A stretch of 64,000 nt of DNA, taken from Paenibacillus solanacearum. GTDB taxonomy: Bacteria; Bacillota; Bacilli; Paenibacillales; NBRC-103111. The notes under the pieces were generated by a model, which did not search any database, had not been told where the DNA came from, and worked only from the letters and a program-made list of their open reading frames with translations. Below are positions 34,479-43,248 of the stretch, piece by piece; within the stretch, counting starts at the first letter, position 1, and each line of letters starts with the position of its first letter. The position numbers were made by a program, and so were the translations under genes. The stretch is from contig NZ_CAJVAS010000007.1 of NCBI RefSeq assembly GCF_910593845.1, positions 1-64,000 on the forward strand, in the 5' to 3' direction.

Positions 34479-36719
34479 TTATTGCTGCAGCTTGGTCACA
34501 AGGCGCTTGGCCGTTCCTGTTGCCGTCTGCATCGTTTCGTATACGTTCACGGTGATCGGGTAGCTGAACTGATCCGACTTGATATCTGTGAAGTCGAACG
34601 TCTGGATCCCGTTCACCAGCTTGTTCGTGCCTTGAAGCGTTTGGGTCATGCCTCCGAGCACCCGGTTATCCTTATCGACAAGCTCGAACTCCAGTGTAGA
34701 GAACGAATCGTCTACAAGCACTTTCGGGTCTTTGGCAATGTCCAGGTTCATCCGCAGCTTATACGAATATTTGCCGCCTGAATAGTAAGTCGCCAAGTCC
34801 CAGTTCATGATGTTGACAGTGTATGGATAAAGCGATACTTTACCCGACATCAGAGGCGTATCCTCATCCGCCGAATGGACGGCAACCTGGTAGGCTGCAA
34901 TCGGCAGCTTCAGCTTGTTCGAGCTCGTTTCCTCCATAATGCTCAGCTTGAACGTGCCTTTCGCCGATGGCGGCATCAAATAAGAATAGCTATATACGTA
35001 CGCCGACTGCGGGATAAGCTGCTGCAGCACCGTTGTCTGTCTCGCGCCGGGATAGGAAGTGCCTGCCGCATCCTGCAGCTCCGTGGCGAAATTCGGCAGA
35101 TCCAGCGTCTTGGTGCTGTTGTTCAGGAATTTGAACTTGGCCACTACCGTTTGGTAGCCGTTCTGCGCGTTCGTATGCGAAGTCAATTCCACCAGCGATA
35201 CTTCCAGATTCGAATCGATGGTCGTATTGCCCGGCGTAAACGACATCAGCTGGCCGATTTCGTAATCACCCGCCGATGCGAGACCGCTGCCGGCCGTAAG
35301 TCCTGCGTCCAGATCGACGGCAATGACCGGAACGCCGCTCGCCGTTGTCGTCGTGTTCGACTGGGTACTGCTGTTCGAGCTGGAGTTGGAGCTCGTGTTC
35401 GAACTGGTGCTGGAGCTGGAGCTCGAGCTGCCGGAAGACGTCCCCGTACTCGTGCTCGAGCCGGTACCCGTCGTCCCCGATCCGGAAGACGAATTCGACG
35501 ATTGCGCCGACTTCGACTCCGATACGAAAAACTCGTACGTGCCGGATACCACCTCATCCGGCAGCTCCACGATAAACTGATACGTTGCGGTATTGCCCGC
35601 CACCGTATATTTATCTTTATCTACCACGGTTTCCGTAGACAGCGCGATGGCCTGCTCCTTGGCGACGAGTATGCCCGTCAGCACCGGATTGGCGATCGTC
35701 CGTTTGCCTTCGTTGTGCAGCACTGCAGTAACGAGCGCTTGACGTTTGCCGGACTGGTTGATTTCCTCCGCTTTCGTGACGGCAATCGAGACGCCCTGCT
35801 TGCCGATGCTGTCAAACAGCCCTTTTTCGCCGAGTTTTACGTACTGGAACATCGATCCGAGCGCGATTTTGCCAAGGTTCGTGACCGAGGCGTCATTCTT
35901 GTTCATATCCAGCGTAAGTTTATCCAGCTCAGGCTGCGTTTCCAAAGTCGCCGTAAGCAGCAGATCGGTCGTAATCGCTCCGTCCGCCTGTGAGCTTTCC
36001 ACCGTCGAAGCTTTCAACGGGAATGTTTTGCCGCCGCCTACATTGAGCGCATAGTTCAGGTTGGACGGGTTCCAGTTGTTGTCCGTTCCCGACACCTTCA
36101 CTTTGGTCTGCAGCGTTACTTTCCACTGATTATCGCTAGGAATGACGAATCCTTTCACCGCCTGCACGGCTACGAACGTATTGCCCGTGTAGGTTGTGTC
36201 GGCATCGGACAAGTTGAACACGAATTGATGGTCGTTTTGCTGAAACGATATTGCCTTTTGCACCGACAGCGCACCGATATCCGCATTCCCGCGGCTGCGG
36301 TCGAAGAAGTCGACCATCAGTTCATCCGAAGTGAGTCCCGGGGCCAGCTTCGCGATAAAAGCATAAGACTTCGCGGCGCCCGGCTGGACGATGGCATCCG
36401 CCTTCTCGCTGAGGCTCGCGTAGTAGCTTCGGCCGTCGGTCGTCAATACCTTCACGCCGTAGCTGTTGAAGTCCAGCGCCGCGTCGCTGTCGTTATTCAG
36501 CATAACGCGGAACTGCATCGACTGGCTGTCCGTTCCTTTGGACAAGGCAACTTCCTCCAGCGTAAAGTAGGCGGAGCCGTTCAGGAACACGCCCTCCTTG
36601 CCGGCATACGTCACGCCGGGAGCAAAATTGTACGCGAGCATGCACAGTAAAGTGAACACAAGGGCAATGGCCGGATATTTCTTTCGGTTATGTGTGCGTT
36701 TCATTGGTTCCAGATTCAA
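34479..36719 (-). CDS. Large exported Ser/Thr/Asn-rich surface protein
   Basis: About 746 residues, exported. A signal/anchor segment (YPAIALVFTLLCMLAYNFAP) is followed by beta-sheet-rich domains to about residue 395, then a Ser/Thr/Asn/Gly linker (about 396-458) and a C-terminal beta-rich region. Segments such as LNNDSDAALDFNSYGVKVLT and KFLNNSTKTLDLPNFATELQ look like repeated DUF4352-like/immunoglobulin-like folds, but no named domain is certain. TTG at 36719 is eight bases after AAGGAGG, better than the ATG 15 bases later. The gene ends the operon after the exporter permease, so it is either the exported cargo or an accessory part of the exporter. Confidence 0.8.
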   Translation of the reverse strand: MNLEPMKRTHNRKKYPAIALVFTLLCMLAYNFAPGVTYAGKEGVFLNGSAYFTLEEVALSKGTDSQSMQFRVMLNNDSDAALDFNSYGVKVLTTDGRSYYASLSEKADAIVQPGAAKSYAFIAKLAPGLTSDELMVDFFDRSRGNADIGALSVQKAISFQQNDHQFVFNLSDADTTYTGNTFVAVQAVKGFVIPSDNQWKVTLQTKVKVSGTDNNWNPSNLNYALNVGGGKTFPLKASTVESSQADGAITTDLLLTATLETQPELDKLTLDMNKNDASVTNLGKIALGSMFQYVKLGEKGLFDSIGKQGVSIAVTKAEEINQSGKRQALVTAVLHNEGKRTIANPVLTGILVAKEQAIALSTETVVDKDKYTVAGNTATYQFIVELPDEVVSGTYEFFVSESKSAQSSNSSSGSGTTGTGSSTSTGTSSGSSSSSSSTSSNTSSNSSSNSSTQSNTTTTASGVPVIAVDLDAGLTAGSGLASAGDYEIGQLMSFTPGNTTIDSNLEVSLVELTSHTNAQNGYQTVVAKFKFLNNSTKTLDLPNFATELQDAAGTSYPGARQTTVLQQLIPQSAYVYSYSYLMPPSAKGTFKLSIMEETSSNKLKLPIAAYQVAVHSADEDTPLMSGKVSLYPYTVNIMNWDLATYYSGGKYSYKLRMNLDIAKDPKVLVDDSFSTLEFELVDKDNRVLGGMTQTLQGTNKLVNGIQTFDFTDIKSDQFSYPITVNVYETMQTATGTAKRLVTKLQQ

Positions 36720-36764
36720 TGGGAGTACCTCCTTAAGTATGTCCTCTCGTGCTTGCATATGGGT

Positions 36765-37943
36765 TCAATCCGTGCGCAGCGCGTCGATCGGACGCAGCTT
36801 GGAAGCCTTGTTGGCCGGATAAAGGCCGAATATGATGCCTACGCCCACCGAGAACAGAAAGGCGTAAAAACTAATATCCCACGAGATGACGGTAAGCTGC
36901 TTCGCGTTGAAATGCGGCCATGCCAGCGAAAGTCCGATACCGAGCATGAGCCCGATTAATCCGCCGAGCCCGCTGATTACGACGGCCTCCACCAGAAACT
37001 GCATCAATATATTTCTCCGTTTGGCGCCGATCGACTTCCGTATTCCGATCTCTCTGGTCCGTTCCGTCACCGTAACCAGCATAATGTTCATGATGCCGAT
37101 GCCGCCTACAAGAAGCGAGATGCAGGCGACGGCGACGAGCTGGCCTGTCAATGTGCTGGAAGCTTCTTTTCGCGCTTCCACCAGCGAGTCCTGATTCAAG
37201 ATACGGAACCCGTTGCTGCTTTTGAATTTATAAGTCAAATAGCTGGTGAATGTCGTTTGCGCTTGTGTAATCTGGTCCTTGCTCGACGCTTCGATATACG
37301 TCGTGCGGATGTTGCCCATGCCGAGCTGGCGCTGTGCTGTCGGCAACGGGACGATGATCGCTTCGTCGACCGACCCGCCGCCCATGCCGCTGCTGCCTTT
37401 TGCTTTCAGCGTGCCGATGACCGTGTACTCAAAACCTTTAATATTTACTTTCTTGTCAATCGGGTCCGTCTGACCGAACAGTTCCGTTACGACGGTGCTT
37501 CCGAGAACAGCGACATTCGTGCGGAAGCTGAGATCGGATTCGGACAAAAATCTTCCTGACGCCACCTGATTTTTCGTAATGGAGGCGTAGCGGTCATTCG
37601 TCCCGATAATCGAATACGACTCCTGCGTCCGGTCATACTTCACGTTGCTCGAAGAGGTGACGGCCGGCGCGATGTAATTGAACTCCGGCAGCTGTTCGAT
37701 TTCCATCACTTCATCGTAATCCAGTTGGGTAGCTCTCCCTTGGCCGAGGATGTTGACCGTCAGCAAGTTCGTGCCAAGATTTTCGTATTGCTTCTCGATT
37801 TGAGCGGAAGTGCCCCGTCCGATCGACACCAGCGTGACGACGGAGGCGACCCCGATAATGACGCCGAGCATGGTGAGCAACGTCCTCATCCAGTTGCCCG
37901 TCACCGTTTTGAGCGCCATGCTCATTAATTCAGACGCTCTCAT
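36765..37943 (-). CDS. ABC exporter permease (MacB/YknZ-like, FtsX domain)
   Basis: Integral membrane subunit of a MacB-type exporter, 392 residues. One N-terminal span (TLLTMLGVIIGVASVVTLVS), a large MacB-like extracellular domain of ~230 residues, then three spans forming the FtsX domain (GGIGIMNIMLVTVTERTREI then GIRKSIGAK). The fold and the signature ERTREIGIRKSIGA match MacB/YknZ. It overlaps the ATPase gene by four bases and precedes the surface protein gene by about 45 bases. Confidence 0.93.
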   Translation of the reverse strand: MRASELMSMALKTVTGNWMRTLLTMLGVIIGVASVVTLVSIGRGTSAQIEKQYENLGTNLLTVNILGQGRATQLDYDEVMEIEQLPEFNYIAPAVTSSSNVKYDRTQESYSIIGTNDRYASITKNQVASGRFLSESDLSFRTNVAVLGSTVVTELFGQTDPIDKKVNIKGFEYTVIGTLKAKGSSGMGGGSVDEAIIVPLPTAQRQLGMGNIRTTYIEASSKDQITQAQTTFTSYLTYKFKSSNGFRILNQDSLVEARKEASSTLTGQLVAVACISLLVGGIGIMNIMLVTVTERTREIGIRKSIGAKRRNILMQFLVEAVVISGLGGLIGLMLGIGLSLAWPHFNAKQLTVISWDISFYAFLFSVGVGIIFGLYPANKASKLRPIDALRTD

Positions 37944-38659
37944 GCGTGCACCTCCGTCAAATCAGCCGACGGTACGGTGTCATTCCGCTTGTCTCCGATG
38001 ATAAGGCCGTCACGGATCGTCACAACCCGCTTCGCATGATCGGCAATGTGCAGATCGTGCGTAATCAAGATGATCGTGTTGCCCGATGCGTTCAACTGGA
38101 TCATCAGCTCGAGCACTTCTTTGCCTGTCGATGAGTCCAGCGCGCCGGTCGGTTCGTCGGCGAGCAGAATCGCCGGTCCGATCGCAAGTGCCCTGGCGAT
38201 GGCGACACGCTGCTGCTGTCCCCCGGACAGCTCGCTCGGGCGGTGATGGGACCGTTTACCCATACCGAGATTTTCCAGCGTCAGCATGCCGCGCTCCCGG
38301 CGTTCCTTCTTCGACATGCCGGCATAGATCATCGGCAGCTCCACATTTTCAATCGCGGTCAATCTCGGCAGCAAATTAAACTGCTGGAATATAAAACCGA
38401 TTTTTCGGTTGCGCACTTCCGCCATCTGATCATCCCGCAGCTTCTCCGTCGCCACGCCATCGAGTATGTAAGAGCCGGAGGTAGGCACGTCGAGCAGACC
38501 GATCGTATTCATCAGCGTCGACTTGCCGGAGCCGCTGGGCCCTACGATTGCGATAAATTCGCCTTGCTCGACGGTGAGGTTGATCCCCTTCAATATTTGC
38601 AGCTCTTCCGAGCCGCGCTTGAAACTTTTCACGATATTTTTAAGCTCCATCAAGCTCAT
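37940..38659 (-). CDS. ABC exporter ATPase (MacB/LolD/YknY-like)
   Basis: ATPase subunit of 239 residues for the MacB-like exporter. Walker A GPSGSGKST, Q-loop FIFQQFNLL, signature LSGGQQQRVAIARAL, Walker B ILLADEPTGALD and the H-loop LITHD are all intact. It is coupled to the permease by ATGA and lies 24 bases after the membrane-fusion protein gene. The order adaptor-ATPase-permease matches MacAB-type and B. subtilis yknXYZ systems. Confidence 0.95.
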   Translation of the reverse strand: MSLMELKNIVKSFKRGSEELQILKGINLTVEQGEFIAIVGPSGSGKSTLMNTIGLLDVPTSGSYILDGVATEKLRDDQMAEVRNRKIGFIFQQFNLLPRLTAIENVELPMIYAGMSKKERRERGMLTLENLGMGKRSHHRPSELSGGQQQRVAIARALAIGPAILLADEPTGALDSSTGKEVLELMIQLNASGNTIILITHDLHIADHAKRVVTIRDGLIIGDKRNDTVPSADLTEVHA

Positions 38660-38683
38660 AACCGAGTTCCCCCTTCTCCGGCA

Positions 38684-40357
38684 TTATCGGTTTCCGCCGC
38701 CACCGCCGGCGGGGAACATCATTACTCCTCCGCCACCGCCGCCACCGCTTGCGCCGCCTCGTCCCTGCTGGAACTGCTGACGCATTTGATCCGCCTGCTG
38801 CTGGGTCAGATTGGACTGTCTGGATGTCCCTTGAATGACAACCTGATCGCCTTCGCTCAATCCCTCGGTGATCTCCACCATCGTACTGTTATTGGAACCG
38901 ACTTTGACTTCCTTCTGCTCCGTCGTGCCGTCTTCTTTCTTGATCGTCACCGTTCGTTTACCGGATCTTGTCTGTACGGCTTGTGTTGGAAGCTGGAGCA
39001 CGCCGCGCTTGTCTTCGATGATAATGTCTGCGCTGGCCGTCATGCCGTATTTCAGCTCGGGGCTGCTTTTCAAGCTGAGCACAACCGTGTATGAGCTGAC
39101 GCCGTTGGAGGTCGTGCCGACGGTAGATACTTGCGTAACCTCGCCCTGGTATGTTTTACCGGATATCGCGTCGACGCGAATTTCCGCCTTTTGCCCAACC
39201 TTGATCTTCGTCAAATCCAGCTCGTCAACACTGATCGGCAGCTGCAGCGTGTCCAAACTGGCTACCGCACCCAGCTTGACATCGCTCTTGATCGTCGTTC
39301 CGACCGGATAAGAGGTGAGCACGTTCTTCTTCGGATCGGCGAAGTCGGTGGAGAATACGCCGTCAAACGGAGCATATACCTTCAAATTCTGAACCTGTTC
39401 TTCCATATCTTGGATCGATTTGGTCTGCTGTTCAATTTGCTGCTTTTTGTTCGTAATGTCCTTGGACAAGCTGTCGTTCACGATCGTTCCGATCAGCTCG
39501 CCGGCCTGCACATCGCGGTTTTCCTTGATTTCGAGCTTGTTGATCGTCCCGCTTGCGTTCGCGAACACCGTCGTCGTCGTTTTATATTGAAGCTTCGCCT
39601 TGCCGGTGGACTGAATCTTGAGCCCGTTTGCCGTAATGCTGCCCTGCACCATAAGCTCGGCGTCCATTGTACCGTCATTGTCCACGCGAACATTGACATC
39701 GGCCAGCCTGTTCCCCTTGGCATCGGATTTGCTCCCTACCGATACCGATTCCACGGTCCCCGTCTTGTTGAGCAAGAAGCCGTCGACGGTCAACTCGATC
39801 GTATCGCCCGCCTTGATTTGCGCCGCCTCTTCCTGAATGAACGGCAGCGTAACGAGCAGTACGCTCGGGTCGGCAATCGTGGCAACCTTCGTCGTTTTCG
39901 ATACAGACGCGCCTTCACTAATATTCGTGGACAAAATCAATTTTCCGCTCTGCGGCGCGACCGTCCTGAGCGAGCTTTGCTGGGATAATAAATCTTGAAG
40001 ATCCGTCTGATACTGGTTCAGCGTCTGCCTTGCCGTATCGAGCTTTTCGGTAAGCGTGGAGTCCGAGAGCTCCAGCAGCAGGTCGCCTTCCTTCACGGTC
40101 TGATTCCGGCTAAGATTGATCGCCTTGATGATGCCTTCCTTCGGCGGCACGATCATTTGCACCTGCTGCGCTTCCAGTTGGGAAGTACCGGTAATGGTGG
40201 AGCGAATATTCCCCTTCGTTACTTTCACTGTCGTCTGTTGTACGTTGCTTGCTGCTTTTTTCGTATTTTTCGAATTCTGCATGTAATAAACCGTAGTACC
40301 TCCCCCTGCGGCGATCAATGCAGCGATAAGTATAATTGCGGTCTTTTTTTTATTCAC
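38684..40357 (-). CDS. Membrane-fusion adaptor of ABC exporter (MacA/YknX-like)
   Basis: Periplasmic-adaptor-type protein (wall-side in this organism), about 557 residues. N-terminal membrane anchor (KTAIILIAALIAAGGGTTVYY), two lipoyl-like hairpin segments (VPPKEGIIKAINLSRNQTVK; VFANASGTINKLEIKENRDV), a coiled-coil stretch, beta-barrel and C-terminal domains, and a Gly/Gln-rich tail. GTG at 40357 is nine bases after GGGAGG and is preferred over an ATG 21 bases upstream. It begins the exporter operon. The Gly-rich C-terminal tail (GGASGGGGGGG) is unusual for the family. Confidence 0.92.
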   Translation of the reverse strand: MNKKKTAIILIAALIAAGGGTTVYYMQNSKNTKKAASNVQQTTVKVTKGNIRSTITGTSQLEAQQVQMIVPPKEGIIKAINLSRNQTVKEGDLLLELSDSTLTEKLDTARQTLNQYQTDLQDLLSQQSSLRTVAPQSGKLILSTNISEGASVSKTTKVATIADPSVLLVTLPFIQEEAAQIKAGDTIELTVDGFLLNKTGTVESVSVGSKSDAKGNRLADVNVRVDNDGTMDAELMVQGSITANGLKIQSTGKAKLQYKTTTTVFANASGTINKLEIKENRDVQAGELIGTIVNDSLSKDITNKKQQIEQQTKSIQDMEEQVQNLKVYAPFDGVFSTDFADPKKNVLTSYPVGTTIKSDVKLGAVASLDTLQLPISVDELDLTKIKVGQKAEIRVDAISGKTYQGEVTQVSTVGTTSNGVSSYTVVLSLKSSPELKYGMTASADIIIEDKRGVLQLPTQAVQTRSGKRTVTIKKEDGTTEQKEVKVGSNNSTMVEITEGLSEGDQVVIQGTSRQSNLTQQQADQMRQQFQQGRGGASGGGGGGGVMMFPAGGGGGNR

Positions 40358-40892
40358 TGGCGACGTACCTCCCGACATGACAATCTGTTAATGGCTTCTT
40401 AAGGATACATGCCTTTTGTGAAACGTAGATGAAATGAAACTTAAAGCTTGCTGAAAGTTTCACGTCGTTAATCATTTCGCTGGCATGGCGACAAACCGTT
40501 CCGTATCGCCGTGGAACGGTGCAAAAAACGGATGCGCGAACCGACAATGCCGCATGAAAAAACGGAACAGCCTAAACGAAACATCGTACAAGAGATGATC
40601 CCGGGGCCGAAAAAATACCGCAGCGGCGAAGGGCCGAAAGAAAGGCGTGAACGGCTAGGCGCCAGAGGAAGGGATCGGGGAGGCGGATGGCGAGTTTCGA
40701 AGCTTGCTCAGACAGCATACGTAATGGAGATAAACGATAAGGCCGGATGCACGTCTAGGGCACCCGGCTTCTACTGGCGAAGTCTCCGTATGCGTGTTAT
40801 ATGAGACGACGACACGGTTTACTGGCGATTGTGCCTAACCGCTTCGTTAATTGACAACGAGGGACGCAGAAAAGCAAACGTAAGAATGCCTC
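40358..40892. other. Intergenic region upstream of exporter operon
   Basis: No convincing gene in 535 bases; a 97-codon plus-strand frame at 40511-40804 lacks a ribosome binding site and known features. The part next to the exporter has several GTTTCA/TGAAAC repeats, including GAAACTT/AAGTTTC in inverted order, a possible operator. A hairpin CCGTTCC/GGAACGG lies at 40497-40519. Another imperfect structure at 40715-40795 has outer CATACG/CGTATG and inner GGCCGG/CCGGC arms, possibly a regulatory RNA or decayed terminator. Confidence 0.4.
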
Positions 40893-41327
40893 TTACCATT
40901 GCCACGTCCCCGGCTTTCCGCCGAACCCTTCCTTCACCCGCAGCGTCATCCGGTGCGGCACGCTCAGCCGCCGTTCGAACGCATTGCCTGCCTCGTCCCG
41001 AAATTCGCTGAACGGTATGCTGCTCGCTCCCCTCGGCAATACTTCGGCCGCATAACGGTATGTTCCGTTTAACTCCACGCTGACGCCCTTCCATACAAAA
41101 TCATTTCCGTTATCCACCATGACATGATTCGGGCTGAACGACAGCTTGACCATCAGTCCGGGGTCGCCGGACTCGGACGAGCCTGATGCGGAGCAAGCGG
41201 ACAGAAGGAGCACCGCGACGATCCCTGCCGGGGTCAGCAGCCGCTTGATCTGCGCAATAATCCCCTGCTTCGTCTCCATGACGCTCTTCCGGAAGCTCTT
41301 CTGGACCTTCATCGGAACGTTCTTCAT
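40893..41327 (-). CDS. Small lipoprotein of phosphoesterase operon
   Basis: A 144-residue lipoprotein with lipobox LLLSAC (Cys45). The mature ~100 residues look like a single beta-sandwich (LMVKLSFSPNHVMVDNGNDF, VSVELNGTYRYAAEVLP, LSVPHRMTLRVKEGFGGKPG). No named family is recognised. ATG overlaps the stop of the upstream pseudo-phosphoesterase (ATGA), so it is translationally coupled as the last gene of the operon. A role with the membrane proteins of the operon is inferred only from position. Confidence 0.75.
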   Translation of the reverse strand: MKNVPMKVQKSFRKSVMETKQGIIAQIKRLLTPAGIVAVLLLSACSASGSSESGDPGLMVKLSFSPNHVMVDNGNDFVWKGVSVELNGTYRYAAEVLPRGASSIPFSEFRDEAGNAFERRLSVPHRMTLRVKEGFGGKPGTWQW

Positions 41328-42733
41328 GGCGCCGCTTCCCCCTTCAACGTGATTGCGCCGGACAAGCTGGCGTCGAACCGGAATTCCGGCGAATCCGGGT
41401 GACTTCCATGCACTTGCACTGCGATCGTATTGACGCCTTGAACCAGCACGTCCTTGTGGCCGTTCAGCGAGAACGATTCGAAGCCCGCATGCTCATGGGG
41501 CGAAGCGAGAGAACGGTAGTCGACCAATCCTTCGCGAATCGAATCCCGCGCTACTTCCGTGCCGTTGATATATGCGATAAAGCCGTCTTCGAACGCAACA
41601 TGAAGCTGCCAATCGGTATATGCTGCCGGATCTTCCTCCAAGACGAACGTCTTGCGGAAGTAATACGCCGGCGATGCCGGCGTGGCGGGCAGCGCCGTGC
41701 GAATGCCGCTGCGCTCCGCGCCGCTTCGCGTACGCCCGAACGGCGCGGAACCCCATGTCCAGTCCGCGTCGTCATACGCCGGACTGCGCCAATCGCTGGG
41801 CGGCAGCGTGAATCGCCCCTCGATCGGCCGCTCGCCCGCAGGGTCGAGCTGCGGCGGGATCGCGGCGCGCACCTCAGCGCTGCCCGCGCGGTAGTGCCAC
41901 GTGGCGCCGATGGCTACCGGCGCCCGCTCCTGCACCGCCGCCGTATGGCGCAGCCCGGCGGCGTCAAGCGCCAGCCGGCCCGCCTGTCGGCCGGCTTCGC
42001 CGTACACCGCGGCCGCGAGGCGGCTGCCGCGGCCTTCGATCGTGAGCAGGGGCGGCGAATCGCCCCCGCTCACGGTCCACTCCGCCCAACCGCGGCGGGC
42101 GGAGCTGCGGTAACCAGTCGCTGGCCGCTCCGTTACCGCAGACTCGGGCACGTACAGGCGCGGGCCGATCAGCACCAGATCGACGCCGCTGTCCGCTAGC
42201 CCCTGCCAAACTTCCGGCTGCGCCGGCTCACTGGCGAGCAGCACGATCCGGTGCGCCCGTGAATCGGCTGCGGCCGTCCGTTTCAGCCATTCAAGCTGCG
42301 CCTCGGGTTCCGAAGCGAGCCTCGCCGCATTCATGAACCAGAAGCGCGCTGCGCCGAAATCGACGAAGTAGGCGCTGCGGCCGTATCCCGGAAGCTGGTC
42401 TTCCGGGATATGCGGGAACCGCGCCGCGTCATCCGACGCGGCTCCGCCGGCGGCCGGCACGGGAAAATAATGGCGCGGCCATGGCTTCCCCATGCGATCT
42501 GCGGCGGCAGCCGGCGCCGGTCCAGCCACCAGAGACAGCTGCGGCAGCCGTTCGAGCAGCTCGGACAAATCGCCGCTGGCCGGCCCGCCGATGTAGCCGG
42601 CTGTCCACAGAGGATCTGCGGACGCTTCCCGTTCCACGATGCCTTGAATCGGCGGTCTAGACCACCCTAGCGTCGCCGCCATAACGACGATAAGCAGCGA
42701 CAACAGCATGGTCATTGCATATTTATTCGTCAT
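41324..42733 (-). CDS. Metallophosphoesterase-like pseudoenzyme with jelly-roll domain
   Basis: A 469-residue exported or anchored protein with an N-terminal hydrophobic segment (YAMTMLLSLLIVVMAATLGW). Residues ~75-230 align by eye to the active metallophosphoesterase three genes upstream: FPHIPEDQLPGYGRSAYFVD here against FPTLPKEQLPGFGKTVYSFD there. All metal ligands are gone: GNHE is replaced by AAGG, the HVP His region by ASEP, and GHEHNY by GPRLYV. The C-terminal ~180 residues (WRSPAYDDADWTWGSAPFGR, YYFRKTF, FIAYINGTEVAR, VNTIAVQVHG) match the galactose-binding/jelly-roll domain often attached to such phosphatases. It is therefore a likely non-catalytic binding or regulatory partner. ATG 42733 follows AAGGGGGA. 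Confidence 0.75.
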   Translation of the reverse strand: MTNKYAMTMLLSLLIVVMAATLGWSRPPIQGIVEREASADPLWTAGYIGGPASGDLSELLERLPQLSLVAGPAPAAAADRMGKPWPRHYFPVPAAGGAASDDAARFPHIPEDQLPGYGRSAYFVDFGAARFWFMNAARLASEPEAQLEWLKRTAAADSRAHRIVLLASEPAQPEVWQGLADSGVDLVLIGPRLYVPESAVTERPATGYRSSARRGWAEWTVSGGDSPPLLTIEGRGSRLAAAVYGEAGRQAGRLALDAAGLRHTAAVQERAPVAIGATWHYRAGSAEVRAAIPPQLDPAGERPIEGRFTLPPSDWRSPAYDDADWTWGSAPFGRTRSGAERSGIRTALPATPASPAYYFRKTFVLEEDPAAYTDWQLHVAFEDGFIAYINGTEVARDSIREGLVDYRSLASPHEHAGFESFSLNGHKDVLVQGVNTIAVQVHGSHPDSPEFRFDASLSGAITLKGEAAP

Positions 42734-42743
42734 GTCGTCCCCC

Positions 42744-43241
42744 TTACGCAGGCCAGCCGTAAATCCGGTGATACACCGGAGGCCACAAGAGCAGCAATAG
42801 TATAAACACGCAGGCTGCAAAAACGTACGCCCACGGCTTCAGCGCAACACGCCGCCGCCCGAACAGCAGCACCATGAGCGCCCAACTGCCGAGCCACACG
42901 ACCAGCGCAATCAGCTCTTTGCCGCCATATGGGCCGATGCGCAGCCCATTCGGCAGCCAGGAGCTGAAGCGCAGCAGCGTCATATTCGCCCGGCCGGGGT
43001 CGGCTGCGCTCCACCAATGCGCGCCGGTCAGCGCCGCCATGGCGAATACAAGCGACAGCAGCGCGGCCACCGCTTCCCCGGAGCGGCGCAGCCTCCCCCT
43101 ATGATCGCGGCTCCTTCGCAAGCCTCCTGCTTCTCCCGCAGCGCCTGCCGCTTCCGGTTCAGCGGGCCTGCTCCGCCGGTTCCTTTCCCAGAGCTTCAAT
43201 ACTTCATTCCTCCTCTGTGAATCGTCGATCCTCTTTACCAT
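42744..43241 (-). CDS. Membrane protein of phosphoesterase operon (B)
   Basis: About 165 residues starting MVKRIDDSQRRNEVLKLW, with a charged, Ala/Gly-rich N-terminal region and three predicted spans (AVAALLSLVFAMAALTGAHW, KELIALVVWLGSWALMVLLF, VFAACVFILLLLLWPPVYHR). It starts eight bases after the stop of the neighbouring membrane gene. Its segment KELIALVVW resembles KEFVALMAF at the same relative place in that neighbour, suggesting the two are diverged paralogues. No known family was recognised. Confidence 0.75.
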   Translation of the reverse strand: MVKRIDDSQRRNEVLKLWERNRRSRPAEPEAAGAAGEAGGLRRSRDHRGRLRRSGEAVAALLSLVFAMAALTGAHWWSAADPGRANMTLLRFSSWLPNGLRIGPYGGKELIALVVWLGSWALMVLLFGRRRVALKPWAYVFAACVFILLLLLWPPVYHRIYGWPA

Positions 43242-43248
43242 CTTCCAT

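Noticed and set aside
35345-35530. Repetitive sequence that looked like a tandem repeat array
   Set aside because: It is the codon repetition of the Ser/Thr/Asn linker inside the exported surface protein, not a CRISPR array or DNA repeat with spacers.
40511-40804. 97-codon plus-strand frame in the exporter upstream region
   Set aside because: No ribosome binding site, Arg-rich composition and overlap with hairpins make it unlikely to be a gene.
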